From NCBI GenBank assembly GCA_934667625.1, contig CAKUMH010000004.1, positions 79,612-143,611 on the forward strand: a stretch of 64,000 nt of DNA, written 5' to 3'. The notes beneath the pieces were generated by a model, which saw only the letters and a list, made by a program, of their open reading frames with translations, was not told where the DNA came from and did no database searches. The translations under genes were made by a program, and so were the position numbers. This document shows positions 17,146 to 23,842 of the stretch, piece by piece. Each line of letters begins with the position of its first letter. The stretch's first letter is position 1. The DNA is from an uncultured Elusimicrobiales bacterium. Its GTDB lineage: Bacteria > Elusimicrobiota > Elusimicrobia > Elusimicrobiales > Elusimicrobiaceae.

Positions 17146-17826
17146 CTATATGAGCAATTCTCCCGCCAATTTTTCAGCCAACACAAACGCCTTGGCAAAG
17201 CCTTCATTCGTCAGCTGGTAGCTGCGCCCGCGTTTCACTCCCTGACAGATCAGGTGCCCTTGGCGGATTTCCGGCGCCAAGAGACGGTCCAATCTCCCCT
17301 CCTCAAAGCCGGATTTACGCATCGCGCGGGACAAATCCAGCGCCGTATAGGCGCTTTTCCCTAGGAGCGTTTTCGCCCCCGCGATAAGCAGGCTGGCAGC
17401 CTCTGCCGCGCTCAGGCGCATTTTTTTGCGCAGCAGAACAAGGTCCCCGTCCACTTTCAGGATTTGCTCCCAATAACGCAATACGGAGCTTGGCGGCATT
17501 TCCGGTCCGGTTGTTTGTTCTGTCATTCCTCGCTCTTCCAGTTTTGCTTGGCGTTCAGCGGCCGGGCGGGTGGATAGCTCTGGCAGTGGGGCTGGCGCAG
17601 CATTAGGTGTAAGCAAGGGGTATGTGGTGCGCCGCGGGGCCGAAACGGCAGGCCGCGGCATTTTGGCGCCTTGGGAGCCGCCAGCACTGTTGCCCCCCTT
17701 TTTGCCGATTAAACTTAGGAAATAATTGCGTTGCTCCTCAATAAATTCGCGGTTTCCCTGGGCTTCAAACTCCTCTCCGCCCGGAAAACGCAGTCTAATT
17801 TTCAAACATTTTTCCGTTTCTTCCAT
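17146..17826 (-). CDS. Unknown protein with winged-helix-like C-terminal half
   Basis: 226 residues, no signal peptide. Residues 1-45 are charged (IRLRFPGGEEFEAQG, EFIEEQRNYFLSLIG). The middle (about 46-115) is Pro/Ala-rich and probably a flexible linker. The C-terminal third (about 120-226) looks like a small helical DNA-binding fold, with LRKKMRLSAAEAASLLIAG, then LDRLLAPEIRQGHLICQGVKRGRSYQLTNEGFAKAF resembling a wing followed by a helix. It is a lone gene of ordinary GC stranded between AT-rich stretches. TGACAT boxes lie directly upstream. A DNA-binding role is inferred, and no specific family is recognised. Confidence 0.65.
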   Translation of the reverse strand: MEETEKCLKIRLRFPGGEEFEAQGNREFIEEQRNYFLSLIGKKGGNSAGGSQGAKMPRPAVSAPRRTTYPLLTPNAAPAPLPELSTRPAAERQAKLEERGMTEQTTGPEMPPSSVLRYWEQILKVDGDLVLLRKKMRLSAAEAASLLIAGAKTLLGKSAYTALDLSRAMRKSGFEEGRLDRLLAPEIRQGHLICQGVKRGRSYQLTNEGFAKAFVLAEKLAGELLI

Positions 17827-17879
17827 AGCCGTTTTGCTCTCTTGTTAAAAAGTTATCCACTGCTTTTATCAAACGAGTA

Positions 17880-17934
17880 TGACATATAATAATCTTTTTT
17901 GTGACATATGTCAAGTCCTCTTTATTTTATGTCA
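17880..17934. promoter_or_regulatory. Possible operator: TGACAT boxes upstream of the winged-helix-like gene
   Basis: TGACAT (17880-17885), the perfect palindrome TGACATATGTCA (17902-17913) and ATGTCA (17929-17934) lie 54-108 nt upstream of the minus-strand start at 17826. They form a symmetric set of half-sites around one full site, as expected for a dimeric regulator. Confidence 0.4.
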
Positions 17935-18404
17935 TTATATGCCAAAATATGTTTATAACCCACATTCTCCGACGGTAAAATACAGAAAAACAGCACAAAA
18001 TCCCCCTCGTTCTACCGCAAAATAAGCGAAAAAAATGTATTTTAAACTTTCCAAAAATCTCATATATGTCTTGGACTTAGATTTTTTTGCCCTTTCTCCT
18101 GCAAATTTCCGTGCGTAAAAAATATACACAATCAAAAAAATAGGTCAAAATTGTATATTTTCCTTTTCCAGTTTCAAACAAACAAATTGCCTAAAAATGG
18201 TTTTCCTGCCCCCACTCACAAAACAGTGTCGGGTTTTGCGCGCCAAGTATTATTGCTTATAAAAGCAAAATCGTGTTAAATTTTGCAAAAATAAGAATTT
18301 TGCAAAAACACTTTTAATTTTGCACTACCGATGTTTGTTCCTCCCCTTGCTTTGTTTTTCCAATCATCCGATAAGCTATAATATGAGGAAAGAGAGGACT
18401 AACG
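17935..18404. other. AT-rich intergenic region with repeated TTTTGCAAAA boxes
   Basis: No gene is seen. Two copies of the palindrome TTTTGCAAAA (18281-18290 and 18298-18307) and a third partial copy (AATTTTGCA, 18316-18324) are spaced 17-20 nt apart. Next come a TATAAT box (18377-18382) and the GAGAGGA ribosome site of the next gene. The boxes may be operator sites. Confidence 0.4.
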
Positions 18405-18755
18405 ATGAAAAAATGGTATGCCGAAGAATATGAGTTTAAAGTAGAGGTAATCGGTTTCCTGCGCGGAACCAAAACGGAGCGCTACTGCCGCAACGGGGAA
18501 GAAATTGGCGATACATACACCTGCACCTATGGCTGCCCGGTGAATGCGTGCGGCCAGGGGATTTGTTCCAAAACCATGCTGCTCCTGTATCCGCTTATGG
18601 AATCGGTGCGCAGCGGCGGCGACCTGGAAAATCTCGGCGGCAGCGGTAAATATACCAAAGACATCGTCTGCCCGGACGGCTGCGTGATCTTCCGCCTGAC
18701 GGCCCAAAAATTAGGGAATGAGAATTTTTTCAAGGGCAAGTTTTTTGATAAATAA
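18405..18755 (+). CDS. TIGR04076-like small cysteine-containing protein
   Basis: 116 residues without a signal peptide. The layout follows the TIGR04076 family: an N-terminal strand (EFKVEVIGFLRG), a GEEIGDTY segment, a Cys-rich middle (CTYGCPVNACGQGICS), a helix MLLLYPLMESVRSGGDLE and the terminal VCPDGCVIFRLTA. The middle insert, with extra cysteines in C-x3-C-x4-C-x4-C spacing, could bind metal or an iron-sulfur cluster, but this is unproven. The family has no known function. The promoter has TATAAT at 18377-18382. Confidence 0.7.
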   Translation: MKKWYAEEYEFKVEVIGFLRGTKTERYCRNGEEIGDTYTCTYGCPVNACGQGICSKTMLLLYPLMESVRSGGDLENLGGSGKYTKDIVCPDGCVIFRLTAQKLGNENFFKGKFFDK

Positions 18756-18756
18756 T

Positions 18757-18783
18757 CCCCCCGCCTTTTGGGGGCCGTTTTTA
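18757..18783 (+). terminator. Probable weak terminator
   Basis: CCCCC-GCCTTTT-GGGGG followed by CCGTTTTTAG, directly after the TIGR04076-like gene. Confidence 0.45.
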
Positions 18784-18869
18784 GCCCCCGAATTCTTTGC
18801 GCATATCCCCTCATTTCCCAGGCGTTTGCCCGGTAAAATTTTTTCGTGCGTTTTCCCCCGCTAAAATTC

Positions 18870-18884
18870 TACAATCTATATATG
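18870..18884 (+). promoter_or_regulatory. Leaderless promoter of mutY (TACAAT-N6-ATG)
   Basis: TACAAT, 6 nt, ATG. With the usual 6-7 nt from -10 box to transcription start, the RNA would begin at the start codon. No Shine-Dalgarno sequence is present. Confidence 0.5.
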
Positions 18885-19901
18885 CTTACATTTTCCGCCA
18901 CCCTGCTTGCCTGGTACGATAAAAACAAGCGCCGCCTGCCTTGGCGCCAAACGCGTGATCCGTACCTCATTTGGCTGTCCGAAATTATTTTGCAGCAAAC
19001 GCGCGTTTCGCAGGGGCTTTCTTATTATATGCGCTTTTCCGAGCGGTTCCCCACCCCGCAAGCGTTGGCGGACGCGTCGGAAGATGAGGTGTTAAAATAC
19101 TGGCAGGGATTGGGGTATTATTCCCGCGCGCGCAATCTGCATGCCGCCGCCAAAAGTATGAACGGCGTTTTCCCCGCCACCTATGAAGGGGTGCGCGCCT
19201 TAAAAGGCGTAGGGGATTATACCGCCGCGGCAATCTGTTCGTTCGCTTACAAAATGCCCTATGCGGTGGTGGACGGCAACGTATACCGCGTTTTATCCCG
19301 CGTGTTTGGCATTTCCACGCCGATAGACTCCCCCAAAGCCAAAAAGGAATTTACCGCCTTGGCGCAACAACTGCTGGACAAAGCCCGCCCGGACGATTTT
19401 AACCAAGCCATTATGGATTTTGGCGCCACGGTCTGCACGCCGTCTGCGGCGCAGTGCCTGGTCTGTCCCTTTCGGGCGGATTGTTTTGCCCTTAAAAACT
19501 GCCAAGTGGAAGTCTTGCCCGTCAAAGCGCAAAAGACCAAAATTTCCGAGCGGTTCTTTCATTATATATACGTCCGGCAGGGGCAAAATACCTGGCTGCA
19601 CAAGCGCGGCGCGGGGGATGTGTGGCAAAATTTGTACGAGCCGCCGCTGGTAGAAACCGAGTGCGCCTCCTCCGCCTGTCCCACCGCTAAATGGTTGGGG
19701 CGTAAAAAGCCGCGCCTCGTGGTGCCGCCCGTGAAACATGTGCTTTCCCACCGCGTGATTTATGCGGATTTGTGGGCGGTGGAGCTCCCCCCTTCGCAAG
19801 CGCTTCCGCCCGGCTTTATTTCCGTTCCCGCCGCGGACGTCAAAAAGTATGCAGTTTCCCGCCTGGTGCAAAAATTGTTGGATAAAGCCAACTTATTGTA
19901 A
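18882..19901 (+). CDS. mutY: A/G-specific adenine glycosylase MutY
   Basis: Removes adenine mispaired with 8-oxoguanine (GO repair system). 339 residues from the ATG at 18882. The HhH-GPD fold is clear: PWRQTRDPYLIWLSEIILQQT with catalytic E34, the hairpin LKGVGDYTAAAI near 108-119, and catalytic D131 in VVDGNVYR. The [4Fe-4S] cysteines C185, C192, C195 and C201 have C-x6-C-x2-C-x5-C spacing, followed by a NUDIX-like C-terminal domain. This start has no ribosome site but has TACAAT at 18870-18875, exactly 6 nt before the ATG, so the message is probably leaderless. A GTG at 18846 in the same frame is the alternative. Confidence 0.95.
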   Translation: MLTFSATLLAWYDKNKRRLPWRQTRDPYLIWLSEIILQQTRVSQGLSYYMRFSERFPTPQALADASEDEVLKYWQGLGYYSRARNLHAAAKSMNGVFPATYEGVRALKGVGDYTAAAICSFAYKMPYAVVDGNVYRVLSRVFGISTPIDSPKAKKEFTALAQQLLDKARPDDFNQAIMDFGATVCTPSAAQCLVCPFRADCFALKNCQVEVLPVKAQKTKISERFFHYIYVRQGQNTWLHKRGAGDVWQNLYEPPLVETECASSACPTAKWLGRKKPRLVVPPVKHVLSHRVIYADLWAVELPPSQALPPGFISVPAADVKKYAVSRLVQKLLDKANLL

Positions 19902-19923
19902 TGGGTTCTTTACTTCATCATAA

Positions 19924-20030
19924 GGTCATTTTGAACTTGGTTCAGAATCTACCTCTTGGGTTGTTGTGTTCGTTATTAAACAAAGGTCATGCTGGAGTGT
20001 TTGGCGGCCCGCAGGGTTCCAGCATCTTTT
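19924..20030. repeat. Two palindromic repeat elements upstream of pilin 1
   Basis: Copies at 19924-19953 (TTTTGAAC...GTTCAGAA) and 19985-20030 (GCTGGA...TCCAGC, long loop with GGCGGCCCGCAGGG). Same family as the cluster at 15383-15644. Confidence 0.85.
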
Positions 20031-20073
20031 CCTTATTGAAAAGCCGTTTTTGGGCCGGCAAAACAGAGAGGGG

Positions 20074-20128
20074 TTGTATTCGTTTTTTTTTTTGATAAAT
20101 TTTGAGTATACTCAAAATTTATCAAAAA
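20074..20128 (+). promoter_or_regulatory. Pilin 1 promoter with 11-T spacer tract and 40-bp palindrome
   Basis: TTGTAT (20074-20079), 16 nt spacer containing T11 (20083-20093), TAAATT (20096-20101). A perfect 40-bp palindrome spans 20089-20128; its left half is TTTTTGATAAATTTTGAGTA. The centre falls at the predicted transcription start. The ribosome site AAGGAAGG follows directly. The 5' cassette is nearly identical to that of pilin 4. Confidence 0.6.
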
Positions 20129-20139
20129 GGAAGGTTGTC

Positions 20140-20694
20140 ATGAAAAACGTTATTACAAGCCGTTTAAGTGGCTTTGCGCAGGCTCTTTTTAAGTCGTCAT
20201 TCAATAAACAAGGTCATGCTGAACTTGATTCAGCATCTACCTATTGTGTTGTTGGCCGTGCAGGCTTTACGCTGATAGAACTCCTCGTCGTCGTCCTTAT
20301 CATTGGAATCCTTGCTGCCATAGCGGTGCCGCAGTATCAAAAGGCGGTGCTAAAGGCGCGTGCGTCGGAAGCCCTGGTGCAGGGAAAGGCCTTATTCGCA
20401 GCGGAAAAATCCTATGTGTTAAGCACCGGCGCCATGACCGAGGATTTGGACGCGCTGGACGTTACTTTTCCCGCAAATGCCGGGTGGACGTGTCCCACCA
20501 GCGAGTTGTGCGCGTATCTGCGGTTAAATTCCTATGGCATAAGGTATGAAGTGAATACTTATTTTACTAGGGACCGACCGTCGTTGTGGTGTACTGCTGG
20601 TGTTACATTTCCGCTGGCCAATCAAATTTGTGCCTCGCAAGGGGAGTTTCACCATACAGCAGATGATGTTGACTACTATTTAATCCTTAAGTAG
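20140..20694 (+). CDS. Type IV pilin-like protein 1, leader enlarged by a repeat element
   Basis: 184 residues. The start is fixed by AAGGAAGG 6-8 nt upstream. The prepilin-peptidase site is G42/F43, followed by the hydrophobic helix core TLIELLVVVLIIGILAA and the usual VPQYQKAVLKARASEA. The leader is 42 residues, whereas the related pilin 3 has 11. Residues 1-11 (MKNVITSRLSG) match that short leader. Residues 12-42 are an insertion that contains a palindromic repeat element (GHAELDSAS is its translation). The C-terminal domain has four cysteines. Pilins of this type are exported and built into type IV pili or pseudopili; the assembly genes are not in this window. Confidence 0.88.
   Translation: MKNVITSRLSGFAQALFKSSFNKQGHAELDSASTYCVVGRAGFTLIELLVVVLIIGILAAIAVPQYQKAVLKARASEALVQGKALFAAEKSYVLSTGAMTEDLDALDVTFPANAGWTCPTSELCAYLRLNSYGIRYEVNTYFTRDRPSLWCTAGVTFPLANQICASQGEFHHTADDVDYYLILK
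20212..20242 (+). repeat. Palindromic repeat inside the pilin 1 leader
   Basis: GGTCATGCTGAA...TTCAGCATCTACC, stem ATGCTGAA/TTCAGCAT, in frame between the ancestral leader and the mature pilin. Confidence 0.85.
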
Positions 20695-20732
20695 CTTTCA
20701 TGTGCCTAGTTGAAGGATCACTTCCCCCACGC

Positions 20733-20763
20733 AAAAACGCCCCGTCTTTCTGACGGGGCGTTG
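20733..20763 (-). terminator. Terminator of the FadL-like gene
   Basis: On the minus strand, AACGCCCCGTC-AGAA-GACGGGGCGTTTTTGC. Confidence 0.8.
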
Positions 20764-20784
20764 TACATTTCCTGCAATTAATTT

Positions 20785-22008
20785 TTAGAACTTATAACCC
20801 ACGGTCAAGGCGTACATGTCGCTTTTTCCGTCGCTGTATTTCATCGGCACACTGCCAAATTGGGCGTTGGAAGTGCCGCTTAAGCTGCGGGCGAAAATAT
20901 GCGCATAGGCAAAATCTACGCTCCAGGTATCGTTTTTATAGCCGAAACCAAGACTGCCGATATGGCGGTCGTCCACGGGGACGAGCGTGTCCATCGCGTG
21001 TTCGTTAATCGGGGATTTGTCAAACACATAGCCCGCGCGCGCGGCCCATTTGGCGTTTAATTTGTATTCCGCCCCAAAGTTCAAGCGGTAGACATCTTTG
21101 TATTTTTTTTGGTTGCGTATAACCGGGCTTGTTTCGCTGTCTTTATATTGGATTAGAATCTGGTCGTACGCGCTCCAAAAGGTGCCCACGATGCCGGCTT
21201 CTAACGTCCAGTCTTCCGTCGGGCGGAAGGAGATGCCCGCGGAAATGCTGTCCGGCAGGGTAATGGCGCCTTCGGCGTCTGCGCCGTGAATGTTAAAAGC
21301 GGGGAGGCTGTTTCCGTTGGCGTTAATGCGTCCGTTCAATTTCTGTTTTACTTTGCTGCGGTACAACGCGCCCAACGACCACTTTTCTGCCCATTCGGGA
21401 CGGTAAATAAAAGAGAAGTTACCCCCCCAGCTTACGCCCGAGCCGCTGATTTCATATTGGGTAAGGGGTGCGCCCATATTATAATAAGAATTTTGGGCAA
21501 ACCCGATGACCATGGCTTCCAGCCCCATAGCTACTGAAAATTCGTCGTTGGCTTTGACGGCAATGGTCGGCGTGAAAGAGAAGGTTTCCAGCTTTACTTT
21601 GTAGGCCAAGTTGCTGCCCACCCAGGTAACGGGGTCTTTGTATTCTCCCCCCAAACCATAGCGGGAAAATCCGCCCAACCCCACGGAAACCTGGTCGTTC
21701 CATTTTTGAGTCACAAAGAAATTGGGCAAATACCACACGTCGCGTTTCAGGCCGCGTTCTTGTCCGGCCACGGTGGTTTTGGCGTCTGCCGTTACCACGG
21801 TTAAACCCAGCTGGGTCTGTGTGCCGTCCAACTCGGTAATCAAGGACGGGTTCGCGGCTAAAGATGCGGCTTCCGCTTCGTTGGCCATGACGGCACCGCC
21901 CATGGCGGTAGCACGGCCGCTGTATTCGTACAGGGCAAATCCCGCGCCGTAAGAAACATTGGCCAGCAGGACGGAGAACATCATTATTGCAGTTAATTTT
22001 TTTAACAT
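20785..22008 (-). CDS. FadL/OmpP1-family outer-membrane transporter
   Basis: 407-residue outer-membrane beta-barrel that lets hydrophobic molecules such as long-chain fatty acids cross the outer membrane. The signal peptide (about 1-21) is followed by the family hallmark near the mature N-terminus: GFALYEYSGRATAMGGAVMA and EAASLAANPSL, the plug region. Alternating amphipathic strands continue to a C-terminal Phe (LTVGYKF), the usual signal for the BAM complex. It is transcribed alone, with its own terminator. The actual ligand is unknown. Confidence 0.92.
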   Translation of the reverse strand: MLKKLTAIMMFSVLLANVSYGAGFALYEYSGRATAMGGAVMANEAEAASLAANPSLITELDGTQTQLGLTVVTADAKTTVAGQERGLKRDVWYLPNFFVTQKWNDQVSVGLGGFSRYGLGGEYKDPVTWVGSNLAYKVKLETFSFTPTIAVKANDEFSVAMGLEAMVIGFAQNSYYNMGAPLTQYEISGSGVSWGGNFSFIYRPEWAEKWSLGALYRSKVKQKLNGRINANGNSLPAFNIHGADAEGAITLPDSISAGISFRPTEDWTLEAGIVGTFWSAYDQILIQYKDSETSPVIRNQKKYKDVYRLNFGAEYKLNAKWAARAGYVFDKSPINEHAMDTLVPVDDRHIGSLGFGYKNDTWSVDFAYAHIFARSLSGTSNAQFGSVPMKYSDGKSDMYALTVGYKF

Positions 22009-22042
22009 AATTTCCTCTTTTTAAAAGGTCTTTTTTACACAA

Positions 22043-22084
22043 TAAAAACCCCGTTTCGGTTAAGCAAAAAACGGGGTTTTTATA
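22043..22084. terminator. Bidirectional intrinsic terminator
   Basis: AAAAACCCCGTTT...AAACGGGGTTTTT with a short loop. It serves mainly the minus-strand TPR gene. Confidence 0.8.
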
Positions 22085-22089
22085 TGAAA

Positions 22090-22752
22090 CTATTTTTGAA
22101 GGGTTTTCAACTTATCCTTGGCCAAGACGCCAAAATAGGTATTGGCATAAGACTCAGCCAAATGCTTGTAGGCGCCCACGGCTTCGGCCTTGTTGCCGGC
22201 CAGTTCCTGGCTCATCGCCAAGGTCAAATAGGCTTGCGGCAGGGCAAAGCTGGTAGGGTTATTTTTGATAAATTCATTCATGCCATCGGCGGCAGCCTTG
22301 TAATCTTTTGCGGCCTGTTGCGCGGCAGCCAAAGAGAGCGCAGCCACGGTGCGCACCGTTTCGTTCTTGGAGATCAAGAGCGGCTTGTACACGTCTTGCG
22401 CCTGGGCGTAGTTTTCGTTTCTAAACAGTGCATCCGCCTTAAAAAGCTGTCCGTATTGGGCGGCGGGCGTATTGGCGTAAGCGGTGTTTAACGCGTCCAG
22501 TGCGCTAAAAGCCTCGGCCTCGTTTCCGCTGGCCAGCTGCACATAGGCGGCGTAATAAGCAGCCCAAGACTCCTGCGCCACTTTTTTCGTGTGGGCAGAA
22601 TAGAAAAATCCGATACCGGCAGCCAACACCAGCACCACCACGGCGGTCAGCACGCCCTGCTTATTTTTCTTGCAGAAACGGGCCAGCCCGGTGAGAAGAG
22701 ACATAAGAAAATCCTGTTGATTTTCTGCGGGAGCAGTCATTTTTTTAGTCAT
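22090..22752 (-). CDS. Membrane-anchored TPR protein (YfgM-like)
   Basis: 220 residues. A short cytoplasmic N-terminus, one membrane span (about 33-52) and a periplasmic helical domain with TPR-like pairs (SWAAYYAAYVQLASGNEAEAFSAL, then AQYGQLFKADALFRNENYAQA and later units). The architecture matches YfgM, which works with the SecYEG translocon and periplasmic chaperones in E. coli; the identity here is by architecture only. A TATAAT box lies 5 nt before the ATG at 22752, with AAGG in the gap, so the leader is minimal. The downstream ATG at 22740 is the alternative start. Confidence 0.72.
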   Translation of the reverse strand: MTKKMTAPAENQQDFLMSLLTGLARFCKKNKQGVLTAVVVLVLAAGIGFFYSAHTKKVAQESWAAYYAAYVQLASGNEAEAFSALDALNTAYANTPAAQYGQLFKADALFRNENYAQAQDVYKPLLISKNETVRTVAALSLAAAQQAAKDYKAAADGMNEFIKNNPTSFALPQAYLTLAMSQELAGNKAEAVGAYKHLAESYANTYFGVLAKDKLKTLQK

Positions 22753-22780
22753 ACCTTATTATAGTAAATATCGCGCACCC

Positions 22781-23308
22781 CTAGAAAGAGGGTTCTTCGT
22801 TGGCGGCGATGTCCTCCTCGGTCAGCTGGCGGCACTCAATGCCGTTGCGGGCCAAAAATTCAATTCCCTCTTGGCTGCGGTCGTACATATTTTTGTAAAA
22901 CACTTTTTTAATCCCCGCGCTGACAATCACCTTCGCGCAGTGCACACAGGGCGACCACGTCACATACACCGAGGCTCCCCTCGTGGCAATTCCGTTTTTA
23001 GCGGCAAAGGCAATGGCGTTCTGTTCTGCATGCAGTTCGTTGGAAATGGACCACTTGCCATGCAAATCGTAAAACGCGCGGCTGGCCACAAAGTCCTCAT
23101 ACGTGGGAAATTTGTTCTTATATCCGCCCTCATAGAGCGCGCGGAAGTTTTCCTCGCAGTGCATCTGTCCGGTGGGAGTACCGTTAAATCCCATGCTGAT
23201 CACGCGGTTGTCCTTCACCAGCACGGCCCCCACATGCAGCCTGCAGCAGGTGGATTGGTCGGCCACCAGTTCGGCAATTTTGATAAATAGTCTGTGTTTG
23301 TTTTTCAT
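22781..23308 (-). CDS. dCMP deaminase family protein (ComEB-like)
   Basis: 175-residue zinc deaminase that converts dCMP to dUMP for thymidylate synthesis. The catalytic HAEQNAI and SPCVHCAKVIVSAGIKKV motifs (His plus two Cys as zinc ligands, Glu as proton shuttle) are intact. The N-terminal CCRLHVGAVLVKDNRVISMGFNGTP is typical of the dCMP branch rather than of cytidine deaminases. It is followed 9 nt later by the DUF486 gene on the reverse strand, though that gene reads into it, so the two may share a transcript. Confidence 0.93.
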   Translation of the reverse strand: MKNKHRLFIKIAELVADQSTCCRLHVGAVLVKDNRVISMGFNGTPTGQMHCEENFRALYEGGYKNKFPTYEDFVASRAFYDLHGKWSISNELHAEQNAIAFAAKNGIATRGASVYVTWSPCVHCAKVIVSAGIKKVFYKNMYDRSQEGIEFLARNGIECRQLTEEDIAANEEPSF

Positions 23309-23317
23309 GGGGCTCCT

Positions 23318-23650
23318 TTACCATTTTTTAAATACAAAAAACACGGCTGCCACCAAGCACAAAAAGCCGACCAGGTGGTTCCACTTAAAACTTTCCTTAA
23401 AATACAAGGCGGAAAAGCCCGCAAATACCGCCAGCGTAATCACCTCTTGCATCACCTTTAGTTGGGTGACGGAAAAGTAGTTGCTGCCCAAGCGGTTGGC
23501 GGGCACTTGCAGGCAATACTCAAAAAACGCAATTCCCCAGCTGGCCAAAATCACCAGCCACAGGGCTTTATTTTTAAATTTCAAATGGCCGTACCAAGCA
23601 ATTGTCATAAACAGGTTGGAGGCGCATAATAGCAAAACGGGTTTCCACAT
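23318..23650 (-). CDS. DUF486-family small membrane protein (DMT-like)
   Basis: 110 residues with four hydrophobic segments. The conserved family pattern is visible: TIAWYGHLKF, SWGIAFFEYCLQVPANRLG, FSVTQLKVMQEVITLAVFA and the terminal WNHLVGFLCLVAAVFFVF. DUF486 proteins resemble half-size drug/metabolite transporters and probably dimerise; the substrate is unknown. The start at 23650 is chosen over the in-frame ATG at 23689 because AAGGA stands 3 nt upstream of it and TATAAT is 12 nt upstream, which would place 23689 outside the transcript. Confidence 0.88.
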   Translation of the reverse strand: MWKPVLLLCASNLFMTIAWYGHLKFKNKALWLVILASWGIAFFEYCLQVPANRLGSNYFSVTQLKVMQEVITLAVFAGFSALYFKESFKWNHLVGFLCLVAAVFFVFKKW

Positions 23651-23827
23651 ATCCTTATATATATTATAATAAAAGCGCCCCCTTTTCACACGGATAAATC
23701 CCCTCTTGTTGTGCGTTGCGCGTATCTAGCGCCAAAACAAATTGCAATAAAAAGCCCGCTTTTAGTGTTGTTAAAAAGTAGGAGCAGTCCGCCCGTCGTA
23801 TTTCACCGGGCAGAGCCGGACAATTTA

Positions 23828-23842
23828 TATAATACTAATATG
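23828..23842 (+). promoter_or_regulatory. Leaderless promoter of the tolC-macAB operon (TATAAT-N6-ATG)
   Basis: TATAAT (23828-23833), ACTAAT, ATG (23840). No ribosome site is present. Confidence 0.55.

Noticed and set aside
16231..18404. Chromosomal origin of replication
   Set aside because: Only one exact and one near DnaA box, and no dnaA, dnaN, gidA or parA gene beside it. Kept only as a possibility.
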